NCBI RefSeq assembly: GCF_000203935.1
Contig: NC_008577.1
Span: 2,232,001-2,296,000 of the forward strand
From: Shewanella sp. ANA-3
Lineage (GTDB): Bacteria > Pseudomonadota > Gammaproteobacteria > Enterobacterales > Shewanellaceae
Reading direction: 5' to 3'
DNA length: 64,000 nucleotides
Numbering within the stretch: the first letter of the stretch is position 1; each line of letters opens with the position of its first letter. The notes below the pieces were generated by a model. That model was not told where the DNA came from. It searched no databases and was given only the letters and a program-made list of their open reading frames with translations. Shown piece by piece: positions 50,229 to 59,463 of the stretch. The position numbers and the translations under genes are program-made.

Positions 50229-51893
50229 ATGAGTAGTAACATGATAAATAATGAAAATATCCGAGCGAAAGAGTCTAAGGTTAGACAGCTTTCGCCCGTG
50301 TGGTTGATCCCTATGATCGCCGTCCTGATTGGCTGCTGGATGTTGTATAGCTATTTCAGCCAATTAGGGACCGAAATCCAGCTGCATTTAAAAACCGCCG
50401 AGGGCATAGAAGTCGGTAAAACCTTTTTAAAATCCCGCAATGTGAATGTAGGGGTGATAGAAAGCATTAAATTAAGCGATGACTACAGCGCCATAGTGGC
50501 GACGGCGCGGATCTCAAACGATGCCAAACGTATGCTAAAGCAAGATGCACGCTTTTGGGTGGTGAAACCGCGGATTGGTATGGAAGGGGTCTCGGGATTA
50601 GATACCTTGCTCTCAGGCGCTTATATCGAACTAGAGCCGGGGAAATCATCGACGCCCCAGTATGAATTTACTGTGCTGGACAATCCGCCAGTGGCATCGG
50701 CCGACGAGGAGGGGATGCGGATCACCCTGACTAGCCCGCAGGCCGGTAAGTTAAGTGTGGGCGATCCTGTGCTGTATGAAGGTTTTAGAGTCGGTCGAGT
50801 GGAAACCTTAGGCTTTAACACCGAGCGGCGCGAAGCCTTTTACCAGCTGTTTATCAATAAACCCTACGATGAACTCGTTCGGGATAACAGCCAGTTTTGG
50901 TTGACCTCTGGCATTAACATGCAACTCTCGGCCAAAGGGTTAAATCTGCAGGTGGGGTCGCTCGAAACCTTGCTCTCTGGCGGTGTGAGTTTCTGTTTGC
51001 CTGAAGGGCGTCTCGCTGGGGCAAAAATCACAGAGGATGGCCATGATTTTAGGTTGTATGACTCGCAGGAGCTTGCGAGCCAAAGCGTATACGACAAGTA
51101 CTTAGAATTCGTGATGTTATTCGATGAGTCTATTCGTGGATTACATGACGGTGCGACGGTGGAGTTCCGTGGCATCACCATAGGCGAAGTGGTGAAATCA
51201 CCGCTCACTTTGCAGCAACTCGATCCGCATTTTGGTCGCTTTAGCCATGGCACGATTCCCGTATTGGTCAAAATCGAACTAGCGCGGGTGTTTGAGCATG
51301 CCGAACAGGTAGGCTTGGACAATTTACGCGCTGAAATCGAGCGAGAGTTGCACTCGGGTCTGCGGGCGAGCCTGAAAACCGGCAATTTACTCACGGGTGC
51401 CTTGTTTATCGATCTGGATTTATACGCCGATGCTAAGCCCTATCAAACCGCCGATTTTATGGGCTATCCGGTATTCCCGACGCAGCGCGCGGGTGTGGCT
51501 GAGATCCAAAAGCAAGTTGGGCAGCTTATCAGCAAGCTCAATAATTTACCGCTGGAAAAAACCTTCTCAGAGGTCAATACCACGCTACAAAATACCGCCA
51601 GTGCATTGGCGCAGTGGGATAAGGTGGGCGCGAGTTTAGACCAAGTGTTACAGCAGCAAGAAATGATGTCGCTGCCCGCAGAAATACAACAAACTTTGAA
51701 AGCCGTAAGCTTGACGGCGAAGGGATATGGGCCAGAGTCGAGCGTTTATGCCGAACTTCAGACCAGTCTGCAGCAACTGCAAACCTTAATGAAAGAGTTA
51801 GCGCCCTTGTCGCGTCAGCTGAATCAAAAGCCTAACGCACTTATTTTAGGGGCAGATCTGCCCGCAGACCCCATCCCAGTTAAAGGTAACTAA
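50229..51893 (+). CDS. pqiB: PqiB, MCE-domain lipid transport protein
   Basis: Inner-membrane-anchored protein with three MCE domains that form stacked rings and a long C-terminal helix making a needle across the periplasm. The start is the ATG at 50229 (MSSNMINNENIRAKES), giving 554 residues; an earlier frame start at 50166 would overlap pqiA. N-terminal helix: LIPMIAVLIGCWMLYSYF. MCE repeats begin at IQLHLKTAEGIEVGKTFLKS, MRITLTSPQAGKLSVGDPVL and FVMLFDESIRGLHDGATVEF. The coiled-coil tail spans about 430-545. Confidence 0.95.
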   Translation: MSSNMINNENIRAKESKVRQLSPVWLIPMIAVLIGCWMLYSYFSQLGTEIQLHLKTAEGIEVGKTFLKSRNVNVGVIESIKLSDDYSAIVATARISNDAKRMLKQDARFWVVKPRIGMEGVSGLDTLLSGAYIELEPGKSSTPQYEFTVLDNPPVASADEEGMRITLTSPQAGKLSVGDPVLYEGFRVGRVETLGFNTERREAFYQLFINKPYDELVRDNSQFWLTSGINMQLSAKGLNLQVGSLETLLSGGVSFCLPEGRLAGAKITEDGHDFRLYDSQELASQSVYDKYLEFVMLFDESIRGLHDGATVEFRGITIGEVVKSPLTLQQLDPHFGRFSHGTIPVLVKIELARVFEHAEQVGLDNLRAEIERELHSGLRASLKTGNLLTGALFIDLDLYADAKPYQTADFMGYPVFPTQRAGVAEIQKQVGQLISKLNNLPLEKTFSEVNTTLQNTASALAQWDKVGASLDQVLQQQEMMSLPAEIQQTLKAVSLTAKGYGPESSVYAELQTSLQQLQTLMKELAPLSRQLNQKPNALILGADLPADPIPVKGN

Positions 51894-51894
51894 T

Positions 51895-52494
51895 ATGCGT
51901 ATTTTACTGTTATTGATTGCATTTTTAATGGCGGGCTGTAGCAGTCAGCCCACTCCTCAAACCTATTTTATCGCCCTGCAACATACGGCAGTTGCAGGTA
52001 CAACGGATACCAGCCGTGGCGTTATCCGTTCTGGCGAGCCGTGCGCATTAAGGGTTAATCGGGTGAACTTGGCTGACTATCTCAATACCCATGGTTTGGT
52101 TTATCAAACCTCAGCACGGGAGTTGGTCGTAGCAAAGCAGCATTTATGGGCAGGTTCTTTGGCCGAGCAAATCCAATTTAGGTTAAATAATTTGCTAAGC
52201 CAGTCATGCAGCGCATCTGCTAGATGGGCCTTAGCAACCGATAGCCCTGCTAAATCCGTCCAACTCGACCTCATTGTGACTGAATTTTATGGCAGCTATA
52301 CAGGTGAGGCTGTTGTGGGCGGGCAGTGGCGCCTGATGGATAATACGCAGCAAGTGCTGCGTGAGCAGCCATTCCAATATCGTGTCTCATTGCCTGAAGA
52401 AGGTTATGCGGCTCTCGTCAGCAGCCTAGATAATGGGCTGGTGCAGCTTGCTGAAGGTATCCGCTTAATGGCGTCGCCGCATACTGCTCAGTGA
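51895..52494 (+). CDS. pqiC: PqiC, outer-membrane lipoprotein of the Pqi system
   Basis: A 199-residue lipoprotein (ABC_trans_aux-type domain) that holds the PqiB needle at the outer membrane. Lipobox LLIAFLMAGCSSQP, Cys near residue 15. It starts 1 base after the pqiB stop. The TGA stop lies in the first copy of a tandem 15-bp repeat, so the extreme C-terminus (SPHTAQ) may be recently altered. Confidence 0.9.
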   Translation: MRILLLLIAFLMAGCSSQPTPQTYFIALQHTAVAGTTDTSRGVIRSGEPCALRVNRVNLADYLNTHGLVYQTSARELVVAKQHLWAGSLAEQIQFRLNNLLSQSCSASARWALATDSPAKSVQLDLIVTEFYGSYTGEAVVGGQWRLMDNTQQVLREQPFQYRVSLPEEGYAALVSSLDNGLVQLAEGIRLMASPHTAQ

Positions 52495-52530
52495 CTGCCA
52501 GCTCAGTGACTGCCAGCTCAGTCACTGCCT
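52486..52530 (+). repeat. Three tandem 15-bp repeats at the end of pqiC
   Basis: Two identical copies of GCTCAGTGACTGCCA (52486-52500, 52501-52515) and a third with two changes (52516-52530), followed by a partial one. The pqiC stop codon TGA is inside the first copy. Confidence 0.9.
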
Positions 52531-52567
52531 GCTGAGTTAGCCTCAGCTCAATAGGCAAAATCACTGC

Positions 52568-52660
52568 TAAAGGCGACATTAAGCTGAGCTTTTGCCTAAG
52601 CTCAGGCATATGAACTTTTGCATAACTGGCCAAAGTATAAATTGCTTAATGTCGCCTTTA
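52568..52660. repeat. Nested inverted repeat after pqiC
   Basis: A perfect 17-bp inverted repeat TAAAGGCGACATTAAGC (52568-52584) and its complement (52644-52660) encloses 59 bases, in which CTGAGCTT (52584-52591) pairs with AAGCTCAG (52598-52605) around a 6-base loop. It lies between the convergent pqiC and SLC13 genes and may end transcription both ways, or be a small mobile-element remnant. Confidence 0.8.
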
Positions 52661-52709
52661 TCTTAACGTTTGTCGCAGAAAAACCGATTAATGCTTCTGG
52701 GAGATAGTG

Positions 52710-54098
52710 CTAGCTTATCCATCCCAGTAAATGCCACCAGAGGTAGTCGAGCGGCATCAGCACCAATAAGGTGATCAGCGCTAAGGGTAAGGTGACTTTC
52801 AGTAGATGGGCGAGGGACTCCTGCGACAGTTGCATTGCCAAAATCAGCGGCGGCGCTTGATAGGGGAAAATCACCGTCGAAAAGCCGATCACTTGCGTCA
52901 TCAATACCGCGGGGAGAGAAAACCCTGTCGCATTCGCTAAGTCGGCAGCCATGGGGGTGAGTACCGTAGGCACACCAGGCACGGTTGCCACTAATCCAGT
53001 TAAGGTCGATATCAGTGATAAGGATATAAAGTTGAGGAAAGAGGCGCCTTGCGACAAGGGTAAGTATTGGCTGAATGCTTGGCCGAGCGCGCTACCTAGC
53101 CCAGATTGATTGACTAGGGCGCCTAATCCTAGCGCGGCGGCAACAAAGATAACCGTTGAAAAATCAACCGATTGATTAAAGCGCTTTGGCTCAATAATGC
53201 CCCATTTCGGCAGCAAGAGAATGATGGCGGTCGTTAGCCCCACCCATGCCGGATTAATTCCATGCCATGAGTCTGTTATCCAAAACAGCAGAGTGATGAT
53301 GAGTAACAAAGCGAGTTTAACTTGTTTAACCACATCATACGCTTCGATATCCGTCGCTGCCGCAATCTGGTTTTTATTAATCTTGGCCGGAAACAAATAC
53401 ACCACGAGTGCCACGATAATGGCTGATTTGAGCAGACCTAAAATCGGAAAGTGCAGAAACAGATATTCAGCATAGCCAAAATGCACGTTAAACAGATTTT
53501 CGCTCGCACCGGCCAAAATCATGTTGGGAATATTGGCGGGCAGTACCGCAAGGCTGGGCATATTACAGGCGAGCGCAAGGGCAGTTGCTATGCCTATCCG
53601 GCCATTGCTGCCACGACTAAACCCGAGCTGATCGGCCAAGGCCATGCCGATGGGCAGCATCACTACCGCGCGCCCCACGGAGGATGGCATCACAAATCCC
53701 AGTAGCATCGCGCTGATGACGAGTCCCGCAATCATGCGTGGATAACTCATGGTTAACGCGGGGGCGATAACGGCGGCAAGGCGGCGACTCAATCCCGACT
53801 CTGAAATAGCGCTACCAATCACAAAGCCGGAGATAATTAACCACACCGCCGCCGAACCGAATCCCGAGAACAACGCACTGGGGTCGATCAGTTTAAAAAT
53901 GGTGGCCAAGGCAAAAAAGATCAGTCCCGCCATAAAGGGCGGAATAAAGCCAGTGCTCCAAAATAACAGGGTGATGAGTACGACCGATGCGCTGTAGGAA
54001 AAAAGTGCAGGGTGCTGCTGTAGTGGAAACATGGCCAACAAAACGGCGACGAGCATGGCGCTAAAGACCAACCATTGTTTAATACTTAACTTACCCAT
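52710..54098 (-). CDS. SLC13/DASS-family anion transporter
   Basis: Inner-membrane permease of 462 residues with about eleven to thirteen hydrophobic helices, related to sodium/dicarboxylate symporters. SLC13-like features: FSGFGSAAVWLIISGFVIG near the first helix hairpin, GFVMPSSVGRAVVMLPIGMA (an S/T-P-rich re-entrant loop), and a similar second half with TLTGLVATVPGVPTVLTPMA. Substrate (carboxylate or sulfate) cannot be told. It is divergent from an AraC regulator across a 79-base gap, which is the likely controller. Confidence 0.88.
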   Translation of the reverse strand: MGKLSIKQWLVFSAMLVAVLLAMFPLQQHPALFSYSASVVLITLLFWSTGFIPPFMAGLIFFALATIFKLIDPSALFSGFGSAAVWLIISGFVIGSAISESGLSRRLAAVIAPALTMSYPRMIAGLVISAMLLGFVMPSSVGRAVVMLPIGMALADQLGFSRGSNGRIGIATALALACNMPSLAVLPANIPNMILAGASENLFNVHFGYAEYLFLHFPILGLLKSAIIVALVVYLFPAKINKNQIAAATDIEAYDVVKQVKLALLLIITLLFWITDSWHGINPAWVGLTTAIILLLPKWGIIEPKRFNQSVDFSTVIFVAAALGLGALVNQSGLGSALGQAFSQYLPLSQGASFLNFISLSLISTLTGLVATVPGVPTVLTPMAADLANATGFSLPAVLMTQVIGFSTVIFPYQAPPLILAMQLSQESLAHLLKVTLPLALITLLVLMPLDYLWWHLLGWIS

Positions 54099-54112
54099 AG
54101 GGGATCACCTTA

Positions 54113-54136
54113 ATATTGCGGGCATTGATATTGCGG
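54113..54136. promoter_or_regulatory. Direct repeat, candidate AraC operator
   Basis: ATATTGCGG occurs at 54113-54121 and 54128-54136, a 15-base period, in the 79-base gap between the divergent SLC13 and AraC genes. Direct half-sites are usual for AraC-family dimers. The symmetrical AAGGTG copies further out are the ribosome sites of the two genes. Confidence 0.5.
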
Positions 54137-54177
54137 CCTAAGATAGCCCAGTTGATATGGCGTTTTAAGGTGGTAAT

Positions 54178-54990
54178 GTGTCAGATGTTATTTCCAAAGC
54201 GACAATGTTGGCACCCAGCCAATTTGCATTCACGTTAGACGCAAATCGTCCCGTATTGAGTAATGCGCGCAATCTCGAGGCCGAAATGGGCGTCGAGCCC
54301 CATTCTCACCCTCGGGGGCAGTTACTTTGGGCGGCAAAAGGGATTTTACGGGTTCAGAGCGATAATGCGGTTTGGGTGGTGCCATCGACCCATGCCGTGT
54401 GGCTCCCCAGTGGTTGCCGGCATCAAATTAACTGTGAAACCCAAGCTCATCTTCGCAATTTATATATCGATCCCAGTTATCGCGTCAGAGTGCAGGACAC
54501 GCAGGTGGTGATGGTTACAATGACGCCGCTAATGCGTGAAATGGTGCTGAAACTATGCCAAGACGCCACAATGGAACCAGCCAAGTATTTTCGCTTGGGT
54601 TTAAGTGCCATAGACGAGTTAGATGCGCTCGACAGTGTGAATACCTACTTGAATGCGGGCTCGGATCCGCGTCTTGGTCGAGTGATCCAACTGTTGATCA
54701 AAAAACCGCAGGCTGAGTATACCTTGGCCGAATTAGCTCAAAGTGCGGGGGCGAGTATTCGAACCATAGAACGACTCTTTAAAGCTGAAACTGGGCAGAC
54801 CTACAGGCAATGGCGCCAAAGATACCGATTACTCAACTCCCTTGAGCGGTTAACCCAAGGGGAGAGCACAACAAGCGTGGCCCATAGTCTGGGGTATTTA
54901 AGTGTCAGTAGTTTTAGCGCAGCATTTAAAGCCTTATTTGGTTGCACGCCTCAGGAATACGCCCAAAAAAGCGTGCAAGCCACGCGGTAG
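54178..54990 (+). CDS. AraC-family regulator with cupin domain (NimR/YeaM-like)
   Basis: A 270-residue regulator with an N-terminal cupin sensor (about 20-100: EPHSHPRGQLLWAAKGILRV, HAVWLPSGCRHQI) and a C-terminal double helix-turn-helix (about 165-262: TLAELAQSAGASIRTIERLF ... LGYLSVSSFSAAFKALFG). GTG start behind AAGGTGGT. The layout, divergent from a transporter, is like E. coli nimR-nimT, in which the regulator represses a drug exporter; here the transporter is of another family. It probably controls the SLC13 gene. Confidence 0.92.
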   Translation: MSDVISKATMLAPSQFAFTLDANRPVLSNARNLEAEMGVEPHSHPRGQLLWAAKGILRVQSDNAVWVVPSTHAVWLPSGCRHQINCETQAHLRNLYIDPSYRVRVQDTQVVMVTMTPLMREMVLKLCQDATMEPAKYFRLGLSAIDELDALDSVNTYLNAGSDPRLGRVIQLLIKKPQAEYTLAELAQSAGASIRTIERLFKAETGQTYRQWRQRYRLLNSLERLTQGESTTSVAHSLGYLSVSSFSAAFKALFGCTPQEYAQKSVQATR

Positions 54991-55044
54991 TATTACCATA
55001 TCTAAATCAAATAGTTACAAAGAAATCTGCTTTGGATAGCTGCA

Positions 55045-55155
55045 AAGATAGTTCTTTAAGATAGTTCCTTAAGATTGCTCTTAAGGTTAGATCGTAGAGA
55101 TAGCTCTTAGAAGTAGATCTTAGAGATAGACCTTAGAAATAGCCCCTTAAGAGCA
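55045..55155 (+). repeat. Degenerate 13-15-bp tandem repeats
   Basis: About eight imperfect units close to GATAGYTCTTARA follow one another after the AraC gene. No frame of note runs through them. Boundaries are approximate. Confidence 0.65.
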
Positions 55156-55167
55156 TTCCCAAACAGA

Positions 55168-55197
55168 GTCCTTTAGTGCTAATCAGCACTAAAGGAC
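55168..55197. terminator. Perfect 13-bp hairpin between AraC and glucoamylase genes
   Basis: GTCCTTTAGTGCT (55168-55180) and AGCACTAAAGGAC (55185-55197) around a 4-base loop. It lies between convergent genes, 25 bases past the glucoamylase stop on the minus strand. There is little T tract on either side, so termination is likely but not certain. Confidence 0.65.
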
Positions 55198-55222
55198 ACA
55201 ATTAGATTGTCTCGAGTAGGAT

Positions 55223-57736
55223 TTATTTCAACGCTTCTGTGACGATAGGGTAGTTATCCCATACTCGACCGTCGCTCATTGAACGCACCAGCTTGATATA
55301 TTCAGCGTGGGTCCAGGCGAGCGGGGTGGCGGAGTTAGTGCCTTGGCCGAGTTGATATTGGTAACGTGTGGCGTTACCTACACCGTCCCATGCTTGTTCG
55401 GGGAGCATCAGACCCGCGTTGGCGAAGGTTTCCATCCCTTGCACATAGGTATTGATAAGCTGCTGTTTGGTTTGCTGCGCGTTTGCCCCCGTTAGCTCTC
55501 CCTTAGCACTGGCAAGGGCCAGTTCAAAATGTCCACGCTCGCCGGTGAAGAAGGGCCAGACGCGGCCGCGTTGGTTGTCGCTATTACTGCCCGATTCGGC
55601 GTAGTTTGCGCCAGTGAGGGTATCTTCACCGTAGCCATCGTTACCGTAACGTCTAAAGCCCGGAACACTGCTGCCATCTTTTGCAGTAAAGCTGTATTTG
55701 AGGCGTAAATTGTCCTCAAGTTCGGTGTTATCCACCAGCGCTAGGCTTTGATTAATCAGCTTATCGGTTGCGCCACGTACGCCATAGCGCACCAGTTCTA
55801 AAAAGCCGCCATCGAGGATCTGACGTTGATCTAATCCCGCTCGACCATTATTAGCGGCGAGTGTCTCGGCGGTGTTTGGCTCACCATTCGGACTTAAGCG
55901 CAGATAATAAGGCGCCTTAATGCCTTGGCTATCTGTAAGCAAACCTTGGGTCGTCACTAAGTGTTTTTCAAGTTGCTGATTAAGCGTTTTGGCGGTCGCT
56001 AAATAACGCTGACTAGCATCGCTGTCGTTTACTGCCTTGGCAATATCACTCGCAGCCACTAAGCCTGCGATAACTGCGGCCGTGGTGGAGGGCGAATAAC
56101 CTGCTTGTTCTTCCCAACGTTCTTGCTGAGTTTTCGGTGGCGTAATTTGGGTGTGGTTCCAGTCGAGATTGACCTCACCGCCGCTAACTAAAAAGTCCGC
56201 CGCGGCTTTTAACATCTCTTGATACCAGTGGCTCAGTTCTGCTTGACTCAGCACACCTGCCTGCCAGAGTTTCCAGCCGAACATGATCGGCATCGCCGTT
56301 TGGTCGAGCTGTACTCCCACCCATTCGATTTGGCCATCCACATGGGTCTTTTGTAAAAACCAACCGGGTGTGCCGTTAAAGCCTGGAGTTTTATCGCTCA
56401 CTTGCACCTTTTTAAGGTACTCAAAGGCGACTTTAGGCGTTTGGGTATCGCCCATGGCGAGAAATGCCATGGCGCACTGGTAAAAGTCTCGTGGCCAAAC
56501 GGCCTTGTAGCCCGTGCTGGGTGTGACAGCAGGCACTGTATCGCCCCAAGGATTAGAAAGCGACGCGATAAGGGCGCCCGCGTAGGTTTTATCTTCCTGC
56601 GCCTTGAGTACCATGGCACTGGTATACAGCAGTTTGCCATTATCTGTGGTGCTTTGCGCCATAGCAGGCATCGCGGGTAGCGATTGTAAATAACTGTGCC
56701 AACCGGCGTTGTATTGGCTCAGCACCGCATCATCCCCCGCCGTTAAGCTGGCGTTGGCATTGGCTAAACTGCTGGTTTCATCATGGCCAAAACCAATCGC
56801 CAAATTCACATTAAGAGGTTGATTCGCTTGGAGTGTGGGATAACTGGCGGTAAAGGCAATGTTGCCTTGAGTCGGATTTTCGGCGCTGCTGGTGGCCTGA
56901 TAAAGGGTATCGAGCTTGCCATTATCGGCTAAATCGGCCAAACCATCGGATACACCGACAAAGCCCGTGGTCGCCTGCGCAAAATCGATATCCGATTTCA
57001 CCGTCATCACGCTGCTGTGGGGATCGGCGGTGCGAGCAATAAGAGCTTGATGATCGATTCTACCAATATCATTCGCGCCCGCATTATCGATATGGGGGTT
57101 AACGTATAAATGCGGTGTGATGCCCGCTTCAAAGGCGGTAAATGTCACGCGCATCATCAGCGTATCGCGGTCGGGATCGGTAAAGATATGTTTTTCTATC
57201 TGATACTTACCTTCAACGTCGCGATTGATAATTTTATAGGCCAAGGATTGTGGGCGGCCATTGGCGTCGGTATCTAAGTATTCAATGCTGCTGATAGTGT
57301 TGTCTTTCTCAGTATCGATAAAGCCATTGCCGGTGATCACAAATTGCAATTCTTTGAGCTGAGCATTGTGAATAAGACCGTACATGGTTTCGGTTAAAAT
57401 CCCCTGGGCGACGGAGAACCACACGCGGCTGATGGGATTTTGGGCACTATCTTGATATTGCCCGTGAGTATAAGGCTCATAGGAGGTGCCAATCCCTGTT
57501 TTACCGGAGAACGCCCAAGTAGGCGCTTTGCCGGGGGCGCCGGGGGCGATCTGTACGTTTGCGTCTGAGGATTTGGCGACAGTCGGTGTGGATACGTCTG
57601 CATTGGGGGCCGAGGGTGAGCAGCCTGTTAAGCTGGCAACGCCGATAAGGCTTGCGGCAATCGCAAGCGCAATCGGCTTACGGCTTAAGTTGCGACGGTC
57701 AGAAAAGCTGCGAACTGTTGTTGATTCCATATTCAT
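55223..57736 (-). CDS. Glucoamylase (GH15 glucan 1,4-alpha-glucosidase), lipoprotein
   Basis: Exported GH15 enzyme that removes glucose from the ends of alpha-glucans. The start is the ATG at 57736 (MNMESTTVRSFSDRR), 6 bases after GGGGAG, giving 837 residues; the frame reaches 57754. A lipoprotein signal ends in LIGVASLTGCSPS (lipidated Cys). An N-terminal beta-sandwich domain (about 70-330) precedes the (alpha/alpha)6 barrel with WPRDFYQCAMAFLAMGD, the general acid in RWEEQAGYSPSTTAAV, and the general base in PLAWTHAEYIKL. It follows the MFS gene by 131 bases on the same strand. Confidence 0.92.
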   Translation of the reverse strand: MNMESTTVRSFSDRRNLSRKPIALAIAASLIGVASLTGCSPSAPNADVSTPTVAKSSDANVQIAPGAPGKAPTWAFSGKTGIGTSYEPYTHGQYQDSAQNPISRVWFSVAQGILTETMYGLIHNAQLKELQFVITGNGFIDTEKDNTISSIEYLDTDANGRPQSLAYKIINRDVEGKYQIEKHIFTDPDRDTLMMRVTFTAFEAGITPHLYVNPHIDNAGANDIGRIDHQALIARTADPHSSVMTVKSDIDFAQATTGFVGVSDGLADLADNGKLDTLYQATSSAENPTQGNIAFTASYPTLQANQPLNVNLAIGFGHDETSSLANANASLTAGDDAVLSQYNAGWHSYLQSLPAMPAMAQSTTDNGKLLYTSAMVLKAQEDKTYAGALIASLSNPWGDTVPAVTPSTGYKAVWPRDFYQCAMAFLAMGDTQTPKVAFEYLKKVQVSDKTPGFNGTPGWFLQKTHVDGQIEWVGVQLDQTAMPIMFGWKLWQAGVLSQAELSHWYQEMLKAAADFLVSGGEVNLDWNHTQITPPKTQQERWEEQAGYSPSTTAAVIAGLVAASDIAKAVNDSDASQRYLATAKTLNQQLEKHLVTTQGLLTDSQGIKAPYYLRLSPNGEPNTAETLAANNGRAGLDQRQILDGGFLELVRYGVRGATDKLINQSLALVDNTELEDNLRLKYSFTAKDGSSVPGFRRYGNDGYGEDTLTGANYAESGSNSDNQRGRVWPFFTGERGHFELALASAKGELTGANAQQTKQQLINTYVQGMETFANAGLMLPEQAWDGVGNATRYQYQLGQGTNSATPLAWTHAEYIKLVRSMSDGRVWDNYPIVTEALK

Positions 57737-57867
57737 CAAAATCTCCCCAATCAATAGATGGTGCTAATTGCGATTTATTCTTGTTGTAAGCTAAGTGGCT
57801 ATACGTCTTGGCGTTTCGTTGCCCAAACGCCTAAACGCCAAGTGTGCTGAGTTGTAGGATCTGCGGT

Positions 57868-59463
57868 TTACGCTTGAGTGTGCTGAGTATTCGGTTGCTC
57901 AACAAAGAGCACGGCAATTCCGGCGCAGAGCATCAGAACGCCGCCGGTGATCAGGGCGTAGATGGGTTGACCATCAAACAAACCATTAAGAATTAAGCCT
58001 AAAACACTGGCCGCGAGCAGCTGTGGGATCACGATAAAGAAGTTAAAGATCCCCATATACACGCCCATCTTTTTCGGCGGCAAGGCGCCGGATAACATGG
58101 CGTAGGGCACGGAGAGAATCGAAGCCCAGGCGATACCCACGCCAATCATAGGCAGCCATAACAGACTGGGATCTTTAATAAAATAGAAACTGATCAAGCC
58201 AAAACCGCCGCAGAACATATTAAAGGTGTGGGTCAGTTTGATACCGATACGTTTAGCCAGTAGCGGGATAAACAGGGCCGCAATGGCCGAAAATCCATTG
58301 TAGGAGGCGAACAGTACGCCCACCCAATCGGCGCCATCGTTATAGGCCTTAGACAACACATCGCTGCTGCCAAAATGGTAGGACGTCACCGCCGAGGTGG
58401 TGTAAATCCACATCGCAAAGAGCGCGAACCAAGAGAAAAACTGCACTATCGCTAACTGATGCATGGCCTTCGGCATATGGAATAAATCGTCGACCACATT
58501 AAAGACAATGCCCAGTTGCGCGCGTTGTGAGGGCGTTGATTTGCCTAAACGCAGGGCGCAGTAAAGTTGCAATGGGCCAAAGACAAAAATCCCTAAGGTT
58601 AAAATATACAGCTGCTTATCTAAATCCTGTGCCCACACTGCAAAAGTCAGTAATGCGCCTACAGCCATCCAAACGATAGCGGCAAATTGATAATTCTTAT
58701 GGGTACGAGTGCGATGTTGTTGCTCATCTGCGCCTGCGTCAGCATTGCCATGGAAGGCGGCGAGTTCATCGGGGGAATATTCTTTGGTGGACACAACAGT
58801 CCAAGCCACGCTGAGAAACAGCACGGCACCACCAAAATAGAAGGCATAACGCACCGAATCGGCGATTTCACCCGCGGGCGCCGTATTGGCGACATCAAAG
58901 TAGTTGCTGAGAACATAGGGCAGGGCCGAGGCAACAACCGCGCCGATGCCGATAAAAAAGCTTTGCATGGCATAGCCTTGGGTGCGCTGTTTGGGAGGCA
59001 AATTATCCCCCACAAAGGCACGGAAGGGTTCCATGGCGATATTGATTGAGGCATCCATAATCCACAGCATGCCTGCGGCAATCCATAACGTCGGGGAATG
59101 TGGCATCACAAAAATCGCAAGAGTCGTACAAATGGCGCCGATTAAAAAATACGGCCGGCGGCGACCTAAACGCCCCCATGTGTTATCGCTAAGATAACCA
59201 ATAATAGGTTGAACCAGCAGACCCGTTAACGGTGCGGCAATCCACAGGATGGGGATATCATCGATAGAGGCGCCAAGGGTTTGGAAAATGCGGCTGACGT
59301 TGGCATTTTGCAGGGCGAAGCCGAATTGGATCCCCAAAAAGCCAAAGCACATATTGAAGATTTGCCAGAAATTCAGCTCGGGTTGCACCCTATGTACGGC
59401 GCGCTGCGCCACCTTGGGCGAGAAATTCTCTAATGGGGTAACCGTTTGTTGATCCGCGGACAT
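57868..59463 (-). CDS. MFS sugar transporter, maltose/maltodextrin type
   Basis: Major facilitator with twelve helices, in the group of the Shewanella/Xanthomonas maltose and sucrose carriers (GPH/SLC45-like). The start is the ATG at 59463 (MSADQQTVTPLENFSPK) behind GAAGGGAAG, giving 531 residues; the frame to 59577 is not coding. Family blocks: FGLGIQFGFALQNANVSRIF-like helix 1 (here FLGIQFGFALQNANVSRIFQ), and the loop DNTWGRLGRRRPYFLIGAI. With the lipoprotein GH15 it would import the sugar set free at the cell surface. Confidence 0.9.
   Translation of the reverse strand: MSADQQTVTPLENFSPKVAQRAVHRVQPELNFWQIFNMCFGFLGIQFGFALQNANVSRIFQTLGASIDDIPILWIAAPLTGLLVQPIIGYLSDNTWGRLGRRRPYFLIGAICTTLAIFVMPHSPTLWIAAGMLWIMDASINIAMEPFRAFVGDNLPPKQRTQGYAMQSFFIGIGAVVASALPYVLSNYFDVANTAPAGEIADSVRYAFYFGGAVLFLSVAWTVVSTKEYSPDELAAFHGNADAGADEQQHRTRTHKNYQFAAIVWMAVGALLTFAVWAQDLDKQLYILTLGIFVFGPLQLYCALRLGKSTPSQRAQLGIVFNVVDDLFHMPKAMHQLAIVQFFSWFALFAMWIYTTSAVTSYHFGSSDVLSKAYNDGADWVGVLFASYNGFSAIAALFIPLLAKRIGIKLTHTFNMFCGGFGLISFYFIKDPSLLWLPMIGVGIAWASILSVPYAMLSGALPPKKMGVYMGIFNFFIVIPQLLAASVLGLILNGLFDGQPIYALITGGVLMLCAGIAVLFVEQPNTQHTQA

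Noticed and set aside
50864..51394. A 176-codon minus-strand frame
   Set aside because: Antisense to pqiB; Ser/Pro-rich composition typical of shadow frames.
52486..52530. CRISPR-like array
   Set aside because: The repeats are directly tandem with no spacers, and no cas gene is present.
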